The notes below the pieces were generated by a model that saw only the letters and a list, made by a program, of their open reading frames with translations, made no database searches and was not told the origin of the DNA. A stretch of DNA of 64,000 nt, taken from Alicyclobacillus sp. ALC3 (GTDB lineage: Bacteria > Bacillota > Bacilli > Alicyclobacillales > Alicyclobacillaceae). Of this stretch, positions 63,559 through 64,000 are shown in pieces (the first letter of the stretch is position 1; each line of letters opens with the position of its first letter). A program made the translations under genes and the position numbers. The stretch covers positions 4,216,001-4,280,000 of the forward strand of contig NZ_CP066784.1 in assembly GCF_028751195.1 (NCBI RefSeq). The letters are read 5' to 3'.

Positions 63559-64000
63559 AACCCTCGTGGTAAACCAACCAGATTGAGGGTCTATATATGT
63601 ATTCGAGCCGAATGGAAATCATACGAGGGTCATACCAAAATTGGGTAGAGCACTTTTCGAGTTGATTGCATCATGAGCCACCGTGAAAGTCAAGATGGAC
63701 CGGGTCAGTCTGACATTGAATGTTAGACAGATTACGCCGGAATAGTAGGAGAAGTTACATTTGATCGATGTCAACCGGTGCCATTGAACGCTTCCTAGAC
63801 ATGGCATTTATGATTTTTCTCTATGAAATAGTAAATACCGAACACGATTCGAGGGCCAAACCCACTACATGGATCACGATGCCGCTCATAAATCGTCTTT
63901 TGCGAATTTTTCAGCCGATATAGGTGTACTAAACAAAAAAACTGGATATTCATCACAGTTTTCTTGTTCCAACATAAACAAAAGATCCATATGTTCCACT
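63559..64000. other. Gene-free right edge
   Basis: The last 440 bases have no frame with a ribosome site and recognisable product. A 62-codon minus-strand frame (63619-63807) has no support. No tRNA or repeat is seen. Confidence 0.35.

Noticed and set aside
63619..63807. 62-codon minus-strand frame at the right edge
   Set aside because: No ribosome site; composition looks non-coding.

Overview
The window looks like a chromosomal segment of a spore-forming Bacillota, probably Alicyclobacillaceae-like. That placement is inferred from strong AGGAGG-type ribosome binding sites, frequent GTG/TTG starts, a Spo0E-type SQELD motif, a B. megaterium-style CbiH60 and a CobT-BluB fusion. It is not based on any database match. 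GC looks highest by eye at about 34-45 kb and lowest after about 59 kb.

Layout. (1) 0-2.5 kb: accessory or prophage-like edge with two XRE regulators, an ArpU-like phage regulator and, at the extreme left, a ubiquitin-like (multiubiquitin/DUF2604-type) gene that would be transcribed out of the window. (2) 2.8-16.5 kb: a lipoprotein and a secreted protein, then a compact Tad/Flp-type pilus operon: two CpaE/TadZ-like ATPases, CpaB-like, TadA, TadB, TadC, a Flp-like pilin, TadE-like pseudopilins, a large Ig-like surface protein and a TadV/CpaA prepilin peptidase. A decayed Xer-type integrase follows. (3) 17.2-20.7 kb: a mercury-resistance operon (MerF-like, CmtR-like ArsR sensor, redoxin lipoprotein, CcdA, MerA). 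(4) 21-25.4 kb: a methyltransferase, a second ArsR, a frameshifted rhodanese, a metallo-beta-lactamase remnant, an MFS pump and a DUF302 protein with two compensating frame changes. (5) 25.4-27.5 kb: a CobT-BluB fusion on the minus strand behind a cobalamin riboswitch. (6) 27.6-33.6 kb, divergent: a c-di-GMP (GEMM-I) riboswitch, an EAL protein carrying a C-terminal Spo0E-like domain, fapA split by an IS91-type element with its own tyrosine recombinase, and a response regulator. (7) 33.7-57.1 kb: a second cobalamin riboswitch and a near-complete anaerobic (early cobalt insertion) cobalamin operon running from uroporphyrinogen III to adenosylcobalamin. It includes a NiCoT cobalt permease, a precorrin-2 dehydrogenase fused to a CblS-like alpha-ribazole kinase domain, and an NCS1 permease. 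(8) 57.2-59.2 kb: thiC behind a TPP riboswitch. (9) 59.2-64 kb: a gene-poor tail with an IS1380-family element, an IS91 remnant and small or broken membrane-protein genes.

How it fits together. CobA, the precorrin-2 dehydrogenase domain and CbiX make cobalt-sirohydrochlorin. CbiL, H, G, F, D, J, ET and C build cobyrinate, CbiA and CbiP amidate it, and PduO adenosylates. CobD and CbiB attach the aminopropanol arm and CobU activates it. BluB makes DMB, CobT (or salvage by the CblS-like kinase) activates it, and CobS and CobC finish the lower loop. Both cobalamin blocks are under B12 riboswitches.

Most promising leads: the c-di-GMP riboswitch controlling an EAL-Spo0E fusion; the precorrin-2 dehydrogenase/CblS-like fusion next to an NCS1 permease (a possible lower-ligand salvage module); the CobT-BluB fusion; the ubiquitin-like gene at the left edge; and the redoxin/CcdA pair inside a mer operon. 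Several reading-frame breaks fall in short T or A runs, so sequencing error must be excluded before calling those genes dead.
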